Origin: Bacillota bacterium
GTDB lineage: Bacteria > Bacillota_A > Clostridia > Lachnospirales > Bianqueaceae
Direction of reading: 5' to 3'
Length of the DNA stretch: 61,444 bases
Assembly (NCBI GenBank): GCA_017420625.1
Contig: JAFOIR010000225.1
Span: forward strand, 1-61,444
Part shown: piece after piece, positions 28,849 through 39,163 of the stretch
How positions within the stretch are numbered: position 1 is the stretch's first letter
Layout of the letters: the number at the start of each line of letters is the position of its first letter
Notes under the pieces: generated by a model
What the model was told of the DNA's origin: nothing
The model's input: only the letters and a program-made list of their open reading frames with translations
Databases searched by the model: none
Program-made: the position numbers and the translations under genes

Positions 28849-31800
28849 AACTGATCGTCGGGCCGGCCGCATCCGGCAAAACGACCCGTATCTTCCGGGA
28901 AATCACAGCAGCAAGTCAGCATTCACCGAGAGAAAAGGTGATCTATATTGTTCCTGAACAGGTGACCATGAAAGTTCAGAAACAGCTCATAGCTGCTGTC
29001 CCGGGACACAGTCTGATGGGCATTCATGTTTTGTCCTTTAAAAGACTGGCATATCAGGTCCTTTCAGAGATCGGCAGTCCTATCAGCACCATGCTTTCTG
29101 ATACAGGCAAATGTATGGTGCTTGTTAAGATTGCCCGGGATCATCAGGATGAACTCATGTACTATGGCCGCAACGTCACTCAGCGCGGTTTTATCGGACA
29201 GATGAAACTGATGATCACGGAGATCATTCAGTACGGACTGACAGAAGAAAGCTTAGCTCAAATGGCCGAGAGTTCCGAAGAAGGCAGTATCCTTCATGCG
29301 AAGCTCTCGGACATCGCGCTTTTATGGCATTATTTTCTGGAATATACAAAAGATCATGTACTGGCATCGGAAAGTCTTCTGGATGTACTGGCTGAGCGCA
29401 TAAAAGAAAGCAGACTTGTTCGGGAAGCCAGTATCTATATTGATGATTTTAGTGGTTTTACTGTCCAGGAATACAGGCTGATCCAGGCATTTGTCAAATA
29501 CAGCCGGGATCTGTCTGTCTCTCTGTCTTTAACGCAGCGTGCCTTTGACGAGGCAGAGGAACTTGTTTTGTCAGGCGGCACCTATAGGGAACTGTCCGAG
29601 CAGCCATTCTATACTGTTCAGAAAACGGTATGCAAATTGGTGGACCTTTTCAGGGATGAAGGAAAAACTTACGAAGTTGTTCGGATGAGTCAGAATTTCC
29701 GTTCGGCAGAACTGACTTATGTGACCAATGCCGTTTGTCATCTGAAGACAGAAACATGGACAAGACCGGCTAAGAACATCCATGGCAGGATCCTCTCCGA
29801 TCCACAGGCAGAAGTGAAATATGTATTCCGAACAATATTGAAAGGGGTCAGGGAACAAGGCCTGCGTCTTTCGGATATTGCCGTACTTGTCTGTGATCTT
29901 GAAAATTATACGGATCTGATAACCAGAGAAGCATCACTCTATGGATTCCCGGTCTTCGTGGATCAGAAGATCGATGCAGCTGTCAATCCCTATATCCAAT
30001 ATCTGGAGGCACTGGGAGATCTTCCGATCTATGGTTATTCTACGGAAAGCTTTTTAAAGCTGCTGAAGACAGGCCTCTGTGCTGTCAATCAGGATACCAT
30101 TGATAAGCTGGAAAACATGATGATCGCCAGAAATACCTTTGGCCTTGTCCGTATCCGGCAGATCCTTGAAGAAGCGGAAGATGAAGAGCTTCTGGCGCTT
30201 TCTCTTGGATTAGCTGCTTTTGAGAAAGAAACCAAAGGAAAGAAAAGTGTATCTCAGATCACTGATGCTTACCGGCATTTCTCTGAGCGTTTCCAACTGC
30301 GTGAACAGCTGGAAAGCTGGGCGGATCTGCTCGAAGAGCAGGGGGATCTTGCAGGTGCTATGCGCTACAGGCGTATCTATGATGAAGCAGGTAAAGTACT
30401 CGAGCAGCTAGCCGGTGTCCTTTCGGATCTTCCTGTTCGGATGGAAGAATTTACCGAGATTTTAAAAATCGGATTGGAACAGCTGAAGCTCGGGCAGGTA
30501 CCGCCTTCAATGGATGAACTGCTGGTAGGAGACCTGAAACGAACCCGTCTGACGGGTGAAAAAATGCTGATCCTGATGGGATTAAAATCCGGCAGTTTTC
30601 CATGGAGTGTGAGCGCTCCTGGTCTTCTGACAGACAGTGAACGGGATCATCTTCGCACGCAGCACGAACTGGCAGCCGGGGAGAAAGAAAAGCTTTCAGA
30701 ACAGTATTATCTGCTGTACTGTGCCATGGGAAAAGCCAGTGACAACATTCTTCTTACCTGTGCTTCCAGCGACGGAGAAGGAAAGGGCACAGCTGTTTCG
30801 ATCATCTACCGGAGGATCGAATCGATCCTGCCTGACGGATTCCGTCTTCAGGAGACAGAGGAGGACATTTCGCTGCCATTGCCGATGCTCTACGATCCCG
30901 GAACCGGGCTTTCTGCTGCAATGCTCTCCTACCTTAGATGTCTGGGTTATCAGAGTCAGGTGGAAATGATCGAAAAAGGAAAGAAAGATGAGCCATCTCC
31001 CGGCGTCCTTTCCCGGAAAGTCGCATCATATCTGATGGATCCGAAGAGAAAAAGACTGTCGGTGACACAGTTGGAAAAATACGCATCCTGCCCCTTTGCT
31101 TACTATCTTGGACGGGCACTTCGTCTGAAAGAAAGAGAGCAGCCGGAGGTGCGTGCGTTGGAAGACGGCAATGTCATTCATGATATTCTGAAGGAAGCGA
31201 GCGACTACCTGAAACATGTCCTGACTGGGGAACAGGCACAGAAACTGTCAGAAGATCTTCTTCAGAAACGGGAGGGTGAGTTTGCTCTTTATCAGACTAC
31301 CGGACGTTATCGTTACTACTGGCAGAAACTGCAGAAAAGTGCAGCGAAGGCCTTTGAGGTCCTTTCCCGTCAGGCTGCACTCTCTGATTTTACCATGACA
31401 GCTTTTGAATGGCCGTTTGGCGGAATCCGGGAGGACGGAAGTGTGGATGAAGCACTTGGAAAGGTCGAAGTCGGCTCAGTCCTTCTGTCCGGAAAGATCG
31501 ATCGGATCGATGTGATGAATGAAAACGGAGAGCGTTTCGTCCGGGTGATCGATTATAAGACCGGCCGTACCGGCTATGAACCGGGCAGGATCTACGAAGG
31601 TTTGACCTTACAGCTGCCGGTATACCTGAATGTCGCTTCCAAAGCATTTGATGCGAAACCAGCCGGATTTTTCTATTTCCATGTATCTCAGCCGAGTGAA
31701 AAGAAAGAAAAGCTTTCAGAGTTTGTTTCGGCCGGCTCTGCAGAAGGAAAGATGGAACCATACAAACTGGACGGTATCTTCTTAAATGACGAGGAGATCG

Positions 31801-32123
31801 CAAAGCGAATGGATCACTCGCTTGAAGAAGGAAAAGGAAGAGTACTGAATGCAAGCTTCAAAAAAGATGGAAAGCTGAATGCGACCAGTCATAAAGCCAG
31901 TCCTGAACAGATGGAGGATCTGTCTCATTTTGTCGAAAAGAAAATACAGGAGATCGCGGGAAGGATGGGTGAAGGCGATATAGCCAAAACGCCTGTCGAG
32001 GATGCGTGTTCGTACTGTGAATTCAAACGAGCATGTCCTTTTGATCCTAAGGTCAATCAGGATGCAGTTCGTCAGATACCAAAGATGAAGGATGAAGAAT
32101 TCTTCACCATGATCGAGCAGTAA
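28845..32123 (+). CDS. addB: AddB-type helicase-nuclease subunit
   Basis: Subunit of the AddAB recombination machine that processes double-strand ends. 1092 residues. Walker A GPAASGKTTRI is at the N-terminus. The C-terminal RecB-type nuclease has VIDYKTGRTG. The iron-sulfur staple is one Cys in YASCPFAYYLG plus CSYCEFKRACPFD. It overlaps ppk by four bases. The usual partner addA is not adjacent; the next gene is dgt. Confidence 0.92.
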   Translation: MKLIVGPAASGKTTRIFREITAASQHSPREKVIYIVPEQVTMKVQKQLIAAVPGHSLMGIHVLSFKRLAYQVLSEIGSPISTMLSDTGKCMVLVKIARDHQDELMYYGRNVTQRGFIGQMKLMITEIIQYGLTEESLAQMAESSEEGSILHAKLSDIALLWHYFLEYTKDHVLASESLLDVLAERIKESRLVREASIYIDDFSGFTVQEYRLIQAFVKYSRDLSVSLSLTQRAFDEAEELVLSGGTYRELSEQPFYTVQKTVCKLVDLFRDEGKTYEVVRMSQNFRSAELTYVTNAVCHLKTETWTRPAKNIHGRILSDPQAEVKYVFRTILKGVREQGLRLSDIAVLVCDLENYTDLITREASLYGFPVFVDQKIDAAVNPYIQYLEALGDLPIYGYSTESFLKLLKTGLCAVNQDTIDKLENMMIARNTFGLVRIRQILEEAEDEELLALSLGLAAFEKETKGKKSVSQITDAYRHFSERFQLREQLESWADLLEEQGDLAGAMRYRRIYDEAGKVLEQLAGVLSDLPVRMEEFTEILKIGLEQLKLGQVPPSMDELLVGDLKRTRLTGEKMLILMGLKSGSFPWSVSAPGLLTDSERDHLRTQHELAAGEKEKLSEQYYLLYCAMGKASDNILLTCASSDGEGKGTAVSIIYRRIESILPDGFRLQETEEDISLPLPMLYDPGTGLSAAMLSYLRCLGYQSQVEMIEKGKKDEPSPGVLSRKVASYLMDPKRKRLSVTQLEKYASCPFAYYLGRALRLKEREQPEVRALEDGNVIHDILKEASDYLKHVLTGEQAQKLSEDLLQKREGEFALYQTTGRYRYYWQKLQKSAAKAFEVLSRQAALSDFTMTAFEWPFGGIREDGSVDEALGKVEVGSVLLSGKIDRIDVMNENGERFVRVIDYKTGRTGYEPGRIYEGLTLQLPVYLNVASKAFDAKPAGFFYFHVSQPSEKKEKLSEFVSAGSAEGKMEPYKLDGIFLNDEEIAKRMDHSLEEGKGRVLNASFKKDGKLNATSHKASPEQMEDLSHFVEKKIQEIAGRMGEGDIAKTPVEDACSYCEFKRACPFDPKVNQDAVRQIPKMKDEEFFTMIEQ

Positions 32124-32143
32124 AAAATCGAGGAGGATTCAGC

Positions 32144-33157
32144 GTGTCGATTCGGGAAGAACTGGAACAAAGAGAACAGGTTTTTTTGAAGGATCCGCGG
32201 TCCTGGAGCATCAACAGCCGGGGACGGGAACGGGAAGAAGAAGAAAGTGATATGCGTACCGCCTATATGAGGGATCGGGATCGTATTCTTCACTGCAAAT
32301 CTTTCCGCCGCATGAAGCATAAGACACAGGTTTTTCTGGCTCCGGAAGGAGATCACTACCGGACAAGACTGACACATACCCTGGAAGTTTCACAGATCGC
32401 CCGTACTATTGCCAGGGTCCTTCGGCTGAATGAAGACCTGGTGGAGGCGATCGCACTCGGCCACGACCTGGGACATACGCCCTTCGGACATGCCGGAGAA
32501 CGGGTGCTGGCGCGTAAATCCCCTTTTGGGTTTACGCATGAAGCACAGAGTGTAAGAGTCGTATCAAAAATCGAGAACGGCGGCAAGGGGCTCAATTTGA
32601 CCTTTGAGGTAAGGGATGGTATTGCCAATCATTCCATGAGTTCCATGCCTTCGACAGAAGAAGGGAAGATCGTTCGTCTGGCAGATAAGATCGCCTACAT
32701 CAATCATGATATCGACGATGCTGTCCGTGCTCATATCATCCGTGAGGATGATCTGCCGCTGGAACCAAGAAAAGTACTGGGCTTCTCCTTCCGGGAACGA
32801 ATCAACGGACTGGTCCATAATGTGATTGAAACTTCAGGCAGAACAGGCAGCGTCGATTTGTCTCCGGAATACCTGAAGGCTATGATGGAGCTGAGAAGTG
32901 CGATGTACCGTTCTGTGTATGTCGGCAGTGAAGCAAAAAAGGAAGAAAAGAAGGCAGAGGACATGATCGCTGCACTCTATGACGTCTTTATTGAAGATCC
33001 GGAACGATTTCTGACTCCGCTTCTGAAGGAACGGCTGATTACAGGAGAAGAGAAACCGGAAATTCTTGTCTGTGATCATATCGCTTCGATGTCAGATAAT
33101 TATGCGATGCAGCTCTTTACCGATCTGTTCATTCCGAAACGTTGGACAGTTATGTAA
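32144..33157 (+). CDS. dgt: dGTP triphosphohydrolase-like HD protein
   Basis: 337 residues, starting at a GTG with GAGGAGG upstream. The HD-domain metal ligands are TRLTHTLEVSQIARTIAR, then IALGHDLGHTPFGHAGE (HD), and a later IAYINHDIDD. Such proteins hydrolyse dGTP or other dNTPs to the nucleoside and triphosphate. The gene sits upstream of dnaG-rpoD as in many Clostridia, but a hairpin terminator separates it from dnaG. Confidence 0.9.
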   Translation: MSIREELEQREQVFLKDPRSWSINSRGREREEEESDMRTAYMRDRDRILHCKSFRRMKHKTQVFLAPEGDHYRTRLTHTLEVSQIARTIARVLRLNEDLVEAIALGHDLGHTPFGHAGERVLARKSPFGFTHEAQSVRVVSKIENGGKGLNLTFEVRDGIANHSMSSMPSTEEGKIVRLADKIAYINHDIDDAVRAHIIREDDLPLEPRKVLGFSFRERINGLVHNVIETSGRTGSVDLSPEYLKAMMELRSAMYRSVYVGSEAKKEEKKAEDMIAALYDVFIEDPERFLTPLLKERLITGEEKPEILVCDHIASMSDNYAMQLFTDLFIPKRWTVM

Positions 33158-33179
33158 AAATCTTTAAAAAAATAAAAGG

Positions 33180-33226
33180 AAAAGCGAAAGTTCTGTCGAA
33201 TGTTATACCAGACTTTCGCTTTTTGT
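33180..33226 (+). terminator. Terminator or attenuator between dgt and dnaG
   Basis: A 12-bp stem AAAAGCGAAAGT / ACTTTCGCTTTT (33180-33191, 33212-33223) with a 20-base loop and a TTTTTGTTTTC tail. I see no obvious strong promoter between it and dnaG, so partial read-through from dgt is plausible. Confidence 0.8.
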
Positions 33227-33252
33227 TTTCAGCAGCAGGGAAAGGAGGGGGC

Positions 33253-35010
33253 ATGTATTATTCGGAAGAAGTCCTGAGACAAGTCCGTGAAGCCAATGAT
33301 ATAGTCAGTGTCATATCCGGCTATGTCTCATTGACGAAGAAAGGTGCAAATCACTTCGGACTCTGCCCTTTCCACGGAGAAAAAACGCCTTCCTTTTCCG
33401 TCAATGAGCGGGAGCAGTTCTTTCACTGCTTTGGCTGTCATGCAGGCGGTAATGTTTTTACCTTTATCATGAAGATCGAGAATCTCGATTTTGTGGAATC
33501 GGTCAAGTTTCTGGCGGATCGGGCGCATATCACGCTGCCGGAGGCGGAGATCTCTCCGGAAGAAAAGAAGCGTGCCTACAGGAGGTCCCGGATGCTGGAA
33601 GCGGCTGCTGAGACAGCAAGGTTTTACTATTATCACCTGACCAGGACTCCCGGCGGGAAAAATGCGCTGGAGTATCTGGATAAAAGAGCCGTGACAGAAA
33701 CCTATCGAAAAAAATTCGGACTGGGTTATGCACCCGTAAGCCGGGGAGCACTGGCAGCCCATCTGAAAAGCAAAGGCTTCGAAGAGGAGGATCTTCTGGC
33801 AGCCGGGCTTCTTTCCGGAAAACCCGGCAGTACCTACGACCGGTTTTTCAACCGGCTGATGTTTCCGATCTTTGATGCACAGGGACGGGTCATTGCCTTC
33901 GGCGGACGTGTGATGGGGCAGGGAGAACCGAAATATCTCAATTCGTCTGACAGCGAAATCTTCAATAAACGACGAAACCTTTACGGCCTTTCCATAGCCA
34001 AGAAAACCAAACGGGATCATCTTCTGATGGTTGAAGGGTACATGGATGTTCTCTCTCTTCATCAGGCTGGCTTTGATAATGCTGTTGCTTCTCTTGGAAC
34101 AGCGCTCACTCCTGAGCAGGCGTCTTTGATGAAACGATATAACGATCAGGTCATCCTTTGTTATGACTCAGATCGGGCAGGAACCAATGCTGCAAGGCGT
34201 GCGATACCGATCCTTGAAAAAGCAGGTCTTCGCGTCAAAGTGATCAGGGTACCGGGAGCCAAGGACCCGGATGAACTGATCAGGGAAAACGGAAGAGATG
34301 CTTTTGAGCAGGCAATCTTAAGCGCTATGGATCCGATCGATTTTGAAATGCTCGTCCTGGAGCAGGAGAATGGTTCAAAGGTTGAAGGACAGATCAAAAC
34401 GGTTCATGATATGGCGAAGAGACTTGCGGAAATTGAGAGTGATCTGGACAGAGAACTCCATATCCGCGATGTGGCTGCCAGGATGAAGACATCTGAGAAA
34501 GCCCTTACAGCTGAAGTCGAACAGATCCGATCGACGACCGGCCTTCTGGAATACCGAAGCGAAAGAAGGCAGGAACGGGATCGGGAAAACGCAATTCTGA
34601 AAGAAAGGATCGATGCGGAAGGACAGCTTTTATGTGCTTTGATCAAAAAACCCGAGCTGTATGGCTATATCAGGCCGTATCTTTCCCTGACAGACTTTTC
34701 CAAAGACGATCCTTTTCACTATACGATGGCCGATTATGTTCTTTCCCATCTGGCTACAGTCAGAAGCGTTTCGCTTGCAGATCTTTGCAGTCAGTATCCG
34801 TCCGTGGAGGAACAGACAAGAGCCGCTAAACTATATGAGTTCGAACTGCCGAAGGATCGTGAAGATCTGGGAAAATTCCTGACGCAGACCATTCGAAGCG
34901 TGAAACAGAAACGGATTGCCGATCTTTCTTCTTCGGAAGATCCGGAAGAGCTCGTCCGAATGATCGATATGAAAAAACAACTTAACTCTCTTATTATCAA
35001 TATCTCCTGA
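33253..35010 (+). CDS. dnaG: DNA primase
   Basis: Makes RNA primers for replication. 585 residues from the ATG at 33253, which has AAAGGAGG six bases upstream; the frame is open back to 33142, but that stretch covers the dgt terminator. The CHC2 zinc domain has [15 protein letters not shown] and CFGCHAGG. The TOPRIM core has [17 protein letters not shown] and [14 protein letters not shown]. The C-terminal helicase-binding part is divergent, as usual. Confidence 0.97.
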   Translation: MYYSEEVLRQVREANDIVSVISGYVSLTKKGANHFGLCPFHGEKTPSFSVNEREQFFHCFGCHAGGNVFTFIMKIENLDFVESVKFLADRAHITLPEAEISPEEKKRAYRRSRMLEAAAETARFYYYHLTRTPGGKNALEYLDKRAVTETYRKKFGLGYAPVSRGALAAHLKSKGFEEEDLLAAGLLSGKPGSTYDRFFNRLMFPIFDAQGRVIAFGGRVMGQGEPKYLNSSDSEIFNKRRNLYGLSIAKKTKRDHLLMVEGYMDVLSLHQAGFDNAVASLGTALTPEQASLMKRYNDQVILCYDSDRAGTNAARRAIPILEKAGLRVKVIRVPGAKDPDELIRENGRDAFEQAILSAMDPIDFEMLVLEQENGSKVEGQIKTVHDMAKRLAEIESDLDRELHIRDVAARMKTSEKALTAEVEQIRSTTGLLEYRSERRQERDRENAILKERIDAEGQLLCALIKKPELYGYIRPYLSLTDFSKDDPFHYTMADYVLSHLATVRSVSLADLCSQYPSVEEQTRAAKLYEFELPKDREDLGKFLTQTIRSVKQKRIADLSSSEDPEELVRMIDMKKQLNSLIINIS

Positions 35011-35021
35011 GGAGGCAAAAC

Positions 35022-36095
35022 ATGACACCAGAATTACAGGCAAAATTCCAGCAGAGACTGAAAGATCTGACCGAGAATGCACAGAAGAAGAAAAACGTCC
35101 TGGAATACCAGGAGGTCGTTGATGCATTCACCGATCTGAATCTCCAGCCTGAAGATGTGGAGAAGGTATATGACCATCTGGAGAATGCAGGTATCGATGT
35201 GATCGGACTGATCGAAGAAGTGCCCGATGACAAGGAAGACCTGGATCTTACACTTCCGGAGAATATCCGGATCGATGATCCTGTCCGCATGTATCTGAAG
35301 GAGATCGGTAAGGTTCCGCTGCTCACCGCTGATGAAGAGGTGGAGCTGGCAGTGCGGATGGAAAAAGGCGATGAGAAGGCGAAGAAGGAACTGGCTGAAG
35401 CAAACCTTCGTCTGGTGGTCAGTATCGCAAAACGGTATGTCGGACGTGGCATGCAGTTTTTGGATCTGATTCAGGAAGGCAATCTTGGCCTGATCAAAGC
35501 TGTCGAGAAGTTCGATTTCCGTAAAGGATATAAATTCAGTACCTATGCAACCTGGTGGATCCGTCAGGCTATTACGCGTGCCATCGCAGATCAGGCACGT
35601 ACGATCCGTATACCGGTTCATATGGTTGAGACGATCAACAAGCTCTCCAGAGTTCAGCGCCAGCTCCTTCAGGAGAATGGTCGGGAAGCGACACCGGAAG
35701 AGATCGCGGAAGAAATGGATGTTCCGGTCTCCAAGGTTCGTGAGATCATGAAGATCGCGCAGGAACCGGTTTCGCTGGAGACGCCTATCGGTGAAGAGGA
35801 AGACTCTCATCTTGGCGATTTCATACCGGATACTCAGATGATGGTACCGGCTGATGCTGCAGCTTATTCTCTGCTTAAGGAACAGCTGATGGATGTACTG
35901 GCAACACTGACCGATCGTGAACAGCAGGTCTTAAGACTTCGTTTCGGCCTGGACGATGGAAGAGCAAGAACACTGGAAGAGGTGGGTTCGCAGTTCGGAG
36001 TTACCCGAGAGAGAATTCGTCAGATCGAAGCGAAAGCGCTTCGTAAACTGCGTCATCCTTCCCGTTCCAAGAAGCTGAAGGATTTCCTCGAGTAA
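35022..36095 (+). CDS. rpoD: Primary sigma factor
   Basis: 357 residues. A short region 1.1 comes first, then region 1.2 ([21 protein letters not shown]), region 2 ([20 protein letters not shown], then a segment ending [20 protein letters not shown]), region 3, and region 4 with helix-turn-helix [20 protein letters not shown]. It follows dnaG by 11 bases with a strong GAGGAGG. The consensus-like promoters across the window fit this factor. Confidence 0.98.
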   Translation: MTPELQAKFQQRLKDLTENAQKKKNVLEYQEVVDAFTDLNLQPEDVEKVYDHLENAGIDVIGLIEEVPDDKEDLDLTLPENIRIDDPVRMYLKEIGKVPLLTADEEVELAVRMEKGDEKAKKELAEANLRLVVSIAKRYVGRGMQFLDLIQEGNLGLIKAVEKFDFRKGYKFSTYATWWIRQAITRAIADQARTIRIPVHMVETINKLSRVQRQLLQENGREATPEEIAEEMDVPVSKVREIMKIAQEPVSLETPIGEEEDSHLGDFIPDTQMMVPADAAAYSLLKEQLMDVLATLTDREQQVLRLRFGLDDGRARTLEEVGSQFGVTRERIRQIEAKALRKLRHPSRSKKLKDFLE

Positions 36096-36098
36096 TCC

Positions 36099-36803
36099 AT
36101 GAAACTATCCGACCGCTTGGAAACGATCCTCTCCGTGATGGAGAAGGGAGAGACTCTTCTGGACGTCGGCTGTGATCATGGATATCTTGGAATCGAAGCG
36201 GTCCGAAGAGGCATAGTGAAAAAAGCCATTTGCTCGGATGTCAGAAAAGGACCTCTGGAAAGAGCCAAAGCCCATATCCTGGAAGCCGGTCTTGCTGATA
36301 AGATCGAGCTTCGGCTTGTGTCCGGAATGAATGGTTTTGGCAGAGGAGAAGCGGACCTTGTGGTCATTGCTGGTATGGGCGGTATGCTGATGGGACAGAT
36401 TCTTGAAACCGCATGGGCAGATCCTGAAAATGGGATTCATGAGCTTCATCAGATGATCCTGGAACCTCAGTCAGATCTTCCGTTTTTCCGTGAACTGATC
36501 CGAAGATCGCCGATGAAGATACGAGATGAGATACTCGTACAGGATCGCAGGAAATGGTACTTTATCTTTGATGTGTGCCCGAATGATCCTGTGACAGCTC
36601 AAGAGGAAGAAGATTCGTTTTTCTCTTTTTCGCTGCTTCGCAGGAAAGACTGTCTGTACCGGCAGTATCTGGAAAAAGTGCTGCAGAAAAATGAATCTCT
36701 GCTGACGTCGATGACGGAAGAAGGGGAAAACCTGAAACTGCGCAAAAAAGAATTATTGACAGAAAACGAAAAGATTCGTGAGGTAATTGACCAGTGGTAC
36801 TGA
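36099..36803 (+). CDS. trmK: tRNA (adenine-22-N1)-methyltransferase
   Basis: 234 residues. The SAM-binding motif LLDVGCDHGYLGIEAVRRG and VVIAGMGGMLMGQIL mark the TrmK family, which makes m1A22 in tRNA of some bacteria. A C-terminal coiled region follows. It starts three bases after rpoD, the standard Firmicutes neighbour, and overlaps the next gene by ten bases. Confidence 0.95.
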   Translation: MKLSDRLETILSVMEKGETLLDVGCDHGYLGIEAVRRGIVKKAICSDVRKGPLERAKAHILEAGLADKIELRLVSGMNGFGRGEADLVVIAGMGGMLMGQILETAWADPENGIHELHQMILEPQSDLPFFRELIRRSPMKIRDEILVQDRRKWYFIFDVCPNDPVTAQEEEDSFFSFSLLRRKDCLYRQYLEKVLQKNESLLTSMTEEGENLKLRKKELLTENEKIREVIDQWY

Positions 36804-37600
36804 CAACCGGACAAATCGTCCAGTATATGGAAAAGATCGCCCCCCTGCATTTTGAGGAAGACTACGACAATTCCGGTTTGCTGATCGGACGAGAGGATAA
36901 GCCGGTAAGAAAGCTTATGCTGGCGGTGGATGCCTCGGAAAAAGTGATTTCCCAGGCCATCAGCTTCCAGGCAGACCTGCTGTTGGTTCATCATCCGCTG
37001 ATCTTTCATCCACTGAAAAATGCAAGTGAGAAGGATCCGGTCGGAAGAAGAGTTCTGGAACTGGCTGAGGCAAGGATCGGTCTATATGCAGCGCATACGA
37101 ACCTTGACAGTGTACCGGGAGGAAACATCGATCACGCAGCTCAGATGCTGGGTCTTCAGAAAGTTCGCGCAGTCGGTGAAGACGGCGAAGTCGCTTGTCT
37201 TCGGATCGGTTCTCTTCCTGAGCCGCTTTCGCTGAAAGATCTTGGTATCCTTATCATGAAAAAATGGGATCTGCCGTATGTTCGGCTGGCTGAATCGAGT
37301 GGATCAGAGAACAGGCTGCATACAAGCATTGCTTTGATAACAGGAAGCGGTATGGACTTTGCCGATCTGGCAGTCAAAAACGGTGCGACCGTACTTGTTA
37401 CGGGAGATATCAGCTATCATCGTGCAGATGATGCCGGAAGGCAGGGATTGTCACTCATCGAAGCTTCACATTTTCTGACAGACAGACTCTCGACGATCTG
37501 GCTGAAAGAAGATCTCGAGCGGATGGCCGCAGAAGCCGGATGTGAACTGATTGTACAGATAGCAGAAGAAAGGGATGTGTTCAGACTTGTTACCAGATAA
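36794..37600 (+). CDS. Nif3-like dinuclear metal-centre protein (DUF34)
   Basis: 268 residues starting at GTG 36794. Metal-binding residues are visible: DLLLVHHPLIFHPLKN (two His), YAAHTNLDSVPGG (His, Asp), and near the end YHRADDAGRQGLSLIEASHF (His, Glu). The family is widespread; a GTP cyclohydrolase-like activity has been proposed for relatives but the physiological role is unsettled. Translation is probably coupled to trmK. Confidence 0.93.
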   Translation: MVLTTGQIVQYMEKIAPLHFEEDYDNSGLLIGREDKPVRKLMLAVDASEKVISQAISFQADLLLVHHPLIFHPLKNASEKDPVGRRVLELAEARIGLYAAHTNLDSVPGGNIDHAAQMLGLQKVRAVGEDGEVACLRIGSLPEPLSLKDLGILIMKKWDLPYVRLAESSGSENRLHTSIALITGSGMDFADLAVKNGATVLVTGDISYHRADDAGRQGLSLIEASHFLTDRLSTIWLKEDLERMAAEAGCELIVQIAEERDVFRLVTR

Positions 37601-39137
37601 TCTTTTTTTGTCCGATAATGAAAGCTATCGTGCCTATGTCCGTTCATTGATCTTTCTGTATACGCAGTGTGCAGGAAAGTATGTGAGAGAAAAGATGGGA
37701 CTGGAGGCACGCGTACTGATTCTCCATTCGCTGGATTATAATCTGTACAGTGAGATCCGCGCGCATGGGGAACCGCTGACCCTGACACCGGAACAGATCG
37801 AAGAGATCGAAGCAATGATGCGCCGGATGGTCACGGAAAAGGTAAAGCTTACGAAAAAGAACTACAGTCTTGATGAAGCCGGCCGGATCTTCCGTGAAGA
37901 GAAGCGACAGGATCTTCAAAGACTGCTTCACTACCGCAGTATCTCCACCATCAATCTTTATGAGATGGGTGGGCACTATGATTATTTTTACGGACCGCTT
38001 CTTGATCCGGATATCTCGCGGGTAAACGTCTTCGATCTGATTCCATATAAAGAGGGAATCATCGTTCGCACACCAGCGCCGGATGATCCTGTTCATTTGA
38101 GGCGATTTGTTCCCAAGCCTCACCTGTTTTCCATTTTCCAGCAGGCCAGAGAATGGAGCCGCAAAACCGGCGTGGAAAATGTCAGCATGCTGAACGACGT
38201 TATCAGCGAAGGCAGGATCGATGAACTGATTCAGGTTTCCGAAGCGCTGAATGCCGGTTATATCGCAGAAATCGCATCCAAGATTTCCGGACGCAGCCGT
38301 ACAGGGCGTCCTGAGAGTCTGAAGGACGATACGATGAAGCGGCTGGTTCTGGTTGCCGGACCATCTTCTTCAGGCAAGACGACCTTTGCACAGAAGCTGT
38401 GTATTCAGCTGAAAGCAGAAGGACTGAAGCCGCATATGATCTCCATGGATAACTATTTCCATCCGAGAGCAACCGTTCCCTTCGGGCCAGACGGAAAACA
38501 GGATTTTGAAAGTATTTCCGCGCTGGATACGGAGCTGTTCAGTGAACACATGCAGGCGCTTCTTAAAGGAAAGAGTATCCCGCTCCCGACTTATAACTTT
38601 ATCAGCGGAGAGCGTGAATATAACGGCGAAACGCTGCAGCTGATGGATCAGGATGTGCTGGTCGTGGAAGGAATCCACGGATTGAATTCCCTTGTCAGCG
38701 AAGGAATTCCACGCGACCAGATCTTTAAGATCTACATCAGCGCGATCACCATGCTGGGAATCGATGACCACAATCGTATTCCCACTACAGACAGCCGGCT
38801 TCTTCGCCGGATGGTCCGGGACAATCAGCACAGAGGATATTCTGCTGCAGATACTTTGGATCGCTGGCCTTCCGTGATGAAAGGCGAAGAGAAGAATATC
38901 TTCCCGTTCCAGGAAGAAGCAGATGTGATGTTTAACTCTTCTCATCTGTATGAACTCGCGGTTCTGAAAAGCTATGCCGAACCGCTCCTTTTCCGGATCG
39001 AGCCGGATGATCCGACCTATGATGAAGCACGACGCTTAATACGCTTTTTAAGCTATTTTCTGAGCATCAGCTCAGAACTTGTGCCCCGTTCCTCACTGAT
39101 CCGTGAGTTTATCGGCGGAGGCTATTATCACCAGTAA
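37575..39137 (+). CDS. Uridine kinase/phosphoribulokinase-like nucleoside kinase with ThrRS-like N-terminus
   Basis: 520 residues. Residues about 1-230 resemble the second additional domain of threonyl-tRNA synthetase (hydrolase-like features such as HSLDYNLYSEIRAHGE). The kinase domain begins with RLVLVAGPSSSGKTTFAQKL (Walker A, about 259-271), then SMDNYF, LVVEGIHGLN and TTDSRLLRRMVRD. Proteins with this layout are annotated as uridine kinase or nucleoside kinase in Clostridia, with the substrate untested. It overlaps the Nif3-like gene by 26 bases. Confidence 0.85.
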   Translation: MCSDLLPDNLFLSDNESYRAYVRSLIFLYTQCAGKYVREKMGLEARVLILHSLDYNLYSEIRAHGEPLTLTPEQIEEIEAMMRRMVTEKVKLTKKNYSLDEAGRIFREEKRQDLQRLLHYRSISTINLYEMGGHYDYFYGPLLDPDISRVNVFDLIPYKEGIIVRTPAPDDPVHLRRFVPKPHLFSIFQQAREWSRKTGVENVSMLNDVISEGRIDELIQVSEALNAGYIAEIASKISGRSRTGRPESLKDDTMKRLVLVAGPSSSGKTTFAQKLCIQLKAEGLKPHMISMDNYFHPRATVPFGPDGKQDFESISALDTELFSEHMQALLKGKSIPLPTYNFISGEREYNGETLQLMDQDVLVVEGIHGLNSLVSEGIPRDQIFKIYISAITMLGIDDHNRIPTTDSRLLRRMVRDNQHRGYSAADTLDRWPSVMKGEEKNIFPFQEEADVMFNSSHLYELAVLKSYAEPLLFRIEPDDPTYDEARRLIRFLSYFLSISSELVPRSSLIREFIGGGYYHQ

Positions 39138-39163
39138 ACAAGACCACGCAAGGAGAAAGTCAG

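Noticed and set aside
33142..33252. 37-residue N-terminal extension of DnaG
   Set aside because: It covers the terminator hairpin after dgt, lacks homology, and the ATG at 33253 has a near-perfect ribosome site.
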